From Candidatus Villigracilis proximus (GTDB lineage: Bacteria; Chloroflexota; Anaerolineae; Anaerolineales; Villigracilaceae), in contig JADKBB010000039.1 in the NCBI GenBank assembly GCA_016715195.1, forward strand, positions 1-15,371: a DNA stretch of 15,371 nt. Reading direction: 5' to 3'. The position numbers and the translations under genes are program-made. The first letter of the stretch is position 1. Each line of letters opens with the position of its first letter. This document shows positions 14,215 to 15,371 of this stretch, piece by piece. The notes beneath the pieces are model-generated. The model was not told the origin of the DNA, searched no databases, and saw only the letters and a program-made list of their open reading frames with translations.

Positions 14215-15371
14215 TTATGCTGTCATGGGCAAAACAATTGGATCGCCTGGCTTTTTGTTTTCAATCCATTTCGTCGCACCAATCTTTTCCAAAATCGCGA
14301 CAGCTTCATCCCACAAGCGTGTCTTTGATTCGCTATCTGACGTTAAATAGGCCATGAAAATTTTGCACCCAGCAACATCAAGTTTTCGGTCATACTGCTC
14401 CGCCAGTTTGAGTGTGATGGAAAGTAGCTCGAAGGCATCAGGTGTGGGCATACTCAATGCGCGAACTCTGCATGCAATCACATTCAAAACAGGATTATCT
14501 TTTTCTTGGGTCAGATCAAATGCACGTTGGGCAAACCGTGATGAATTTTCCAAATCTCCAATCCTGTAATAACAAGTCGATAAATCTACCAATGTACTTA
14601 CTAGAGTCTCAAAGCGATCAGTATTTATATATTTTTGCAGCGCTGACATCATGTCTGGCAGTGCTTGTTCAGCATGATCTGTGTATGCAAGTATGGCAGC
14701 TTTATTCCCCACTCCCAGGGCGTTTTCATATTCATCGTTTGATATCTTAGCTAGTTCAATCTCGCGTTCAATATAGAGTAGGGCTTTTAGCAAATCCCCC
14801 CGATTAAAATAAACCATGCCCAAATTACCCACCTGCTTCATTAAAAGATAAATAGATTTGTTTTGTTCGGAGAGATAAATTGCTTTCAAAAACTCCTTTT
14901 CAGCCATGTCATATTCCGACATGCTCCAGTATACAAGACCACGATTACCATGAACGGAAGATAGCTCAACGACGTTATCCTTATCCATACTTATAACGTA
15001 CTGTGCATACTCCAGATCTGCAAGTGCTGCGGGATAATTTGCGCCTGCCCAATAGTAGACAGCCCGCGATTGAATGAGTTCACTCATCAGGCTGCGACCA
15101 ATATTCTCCTGCCTCTCCAACGCTTCAATCGCCTGACTGATCAAATCCAGAGCAAGGAACAAGTTGCCTTTTCTGCGCGCAAAGATTGATTGACGCAGCA
15201 AACGACAGCCAGCGCTTCTGCCTTACGAGATGAGTTGGTCTGGGCTGAATTAGATTCCAGCCGTTTCAGTAACTCACCTGCAACATACTCCGCTTCTAGC
15301 GTTTTTTCCTGGCCTACGAGAGATGATAGCCAGGCTCCGCCAGCCAAAGACAATTCTTTAATGCAAATTCA
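14215..15371 (-). CDS. TPR-repeat protein, C-terminal part, with a frameshift; runs off the window
   Basis: The open frame 15201-14215 (328 codons) encodes tandem tetratricopeptide repeats: for example GNRGLVYWSMSEYDMAEKEF, GNLGMVYFNRGDLLKALLY and LSTCYYRIGDLENSSRFA, ending KIGATKWIENK then LPMTA. The codon at 15201 is an internal TTG. The repeats continue upstream in another frame (LSSLVGQEKTLEAEYVAGELLKRLES, ending about 15215), so one base was lost or gained near 15205-15225. Another break may lie at the A-run near 15355, just before the window end. TPR arrays of this type form the C-terminal part of large transcriptional activators (MalT/SARP-like), where they bind partners or ligand, but no DNA-binding domain is in view. 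Other TPR scaffold roles are possible. Confidence 0.78.

Noticed and set aside
14121..14357. 78-codon plus-strand frame before and over the TPR gene end
   Set aside because: Half overlaps the TPR coding sequence in antisense, with no ribosome-binding site or recognisable motif.

Overview
The window looks like a chromosomal segment of an uncultured Chloroflexota bacterium, most likely Anaerolineae. This is inferred from gene content, not from a marker gene: Roadblock/LC7 and V4R proteins beside a response regulator, a large secreted subtilase with beta-helix, FN3 and SLH modules, a secreted YkuD L,D-transpeptidase, and a TPR-rich protein. GC content is moderate, and TTG and GTG starts are common.

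Layout. (1) 3-1744, plus strand: an ABC exporter pair, an ATPase cut by the window edge and an ABC-2 permease, overlapping by ATGA. (2) 1782-2034: a decayed, truncated peroxiredoxin. (3) 3549-2058, minus strand: two translationally coupled PPK2-type genes, the first with damaged catalytic motifs and the second intact. Together they resemble a two-domain polyphosphate:AMP phosphotransferase split into two genes. (4) 6406-3763, minus strand: a compact operon from a good promoter, encoding Roadblock/LC7, V4R, a REC protein with a degenerate GGDEF domain, and a dolichol-phosphate-mannose-synthase-like glycosyltransferase whose C-terminus is displaced by a one-base frameshift. (5) 6562-7698, plus strand: a secreted L,D-transpeptidase with an in-frame TAG, read from an extended -10 promoter that predicts a leaderless mRNA.

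(6) 7742-13903: a tRNA-Asp(GTC) gene in two pieces. Its promoter and first 59 nt lie at 7695-7800. The T-arm and acceptor 3' strand reappear at 13880-13903, followed by a terminator. The roughly 6.1 kb between them is mainly one large surface-protein locus (8251-13622): signal peptide, S8 propeptide and protease, right-handed beta-helix, an Ig-like domain interrupted by about seven 126-bp propeller-type repeats, two FN3 and three SLH domains. The first 1065 codons are open; the rest is broken by many frameshifts. More T-arm-like repeats and a hairpin lie at 13861-14039. (7) 15371-14215, minus strand: the C-terminal part of a TPR protein, running off the window and also frameshifted.

The exporter, L,D-transpeptidase, glycosyltransferase and SLH protease are all envelope functions; the Roadblock/V4R/REC operon is signalling, and the PPK2 pair is polyphosphate and nucleotide metabolism. 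The many single-base breaks (peroxiredoxin, glycosyltransferase, L,D-transpeptidase, propeller and SLH regions, TPR gene) suggest either a partly polished long-read assembly or real decay. The sequence alone does not decide between these. The split tRNA-Asp is the most notable structure, but it must first be shown not to be a misassembly.
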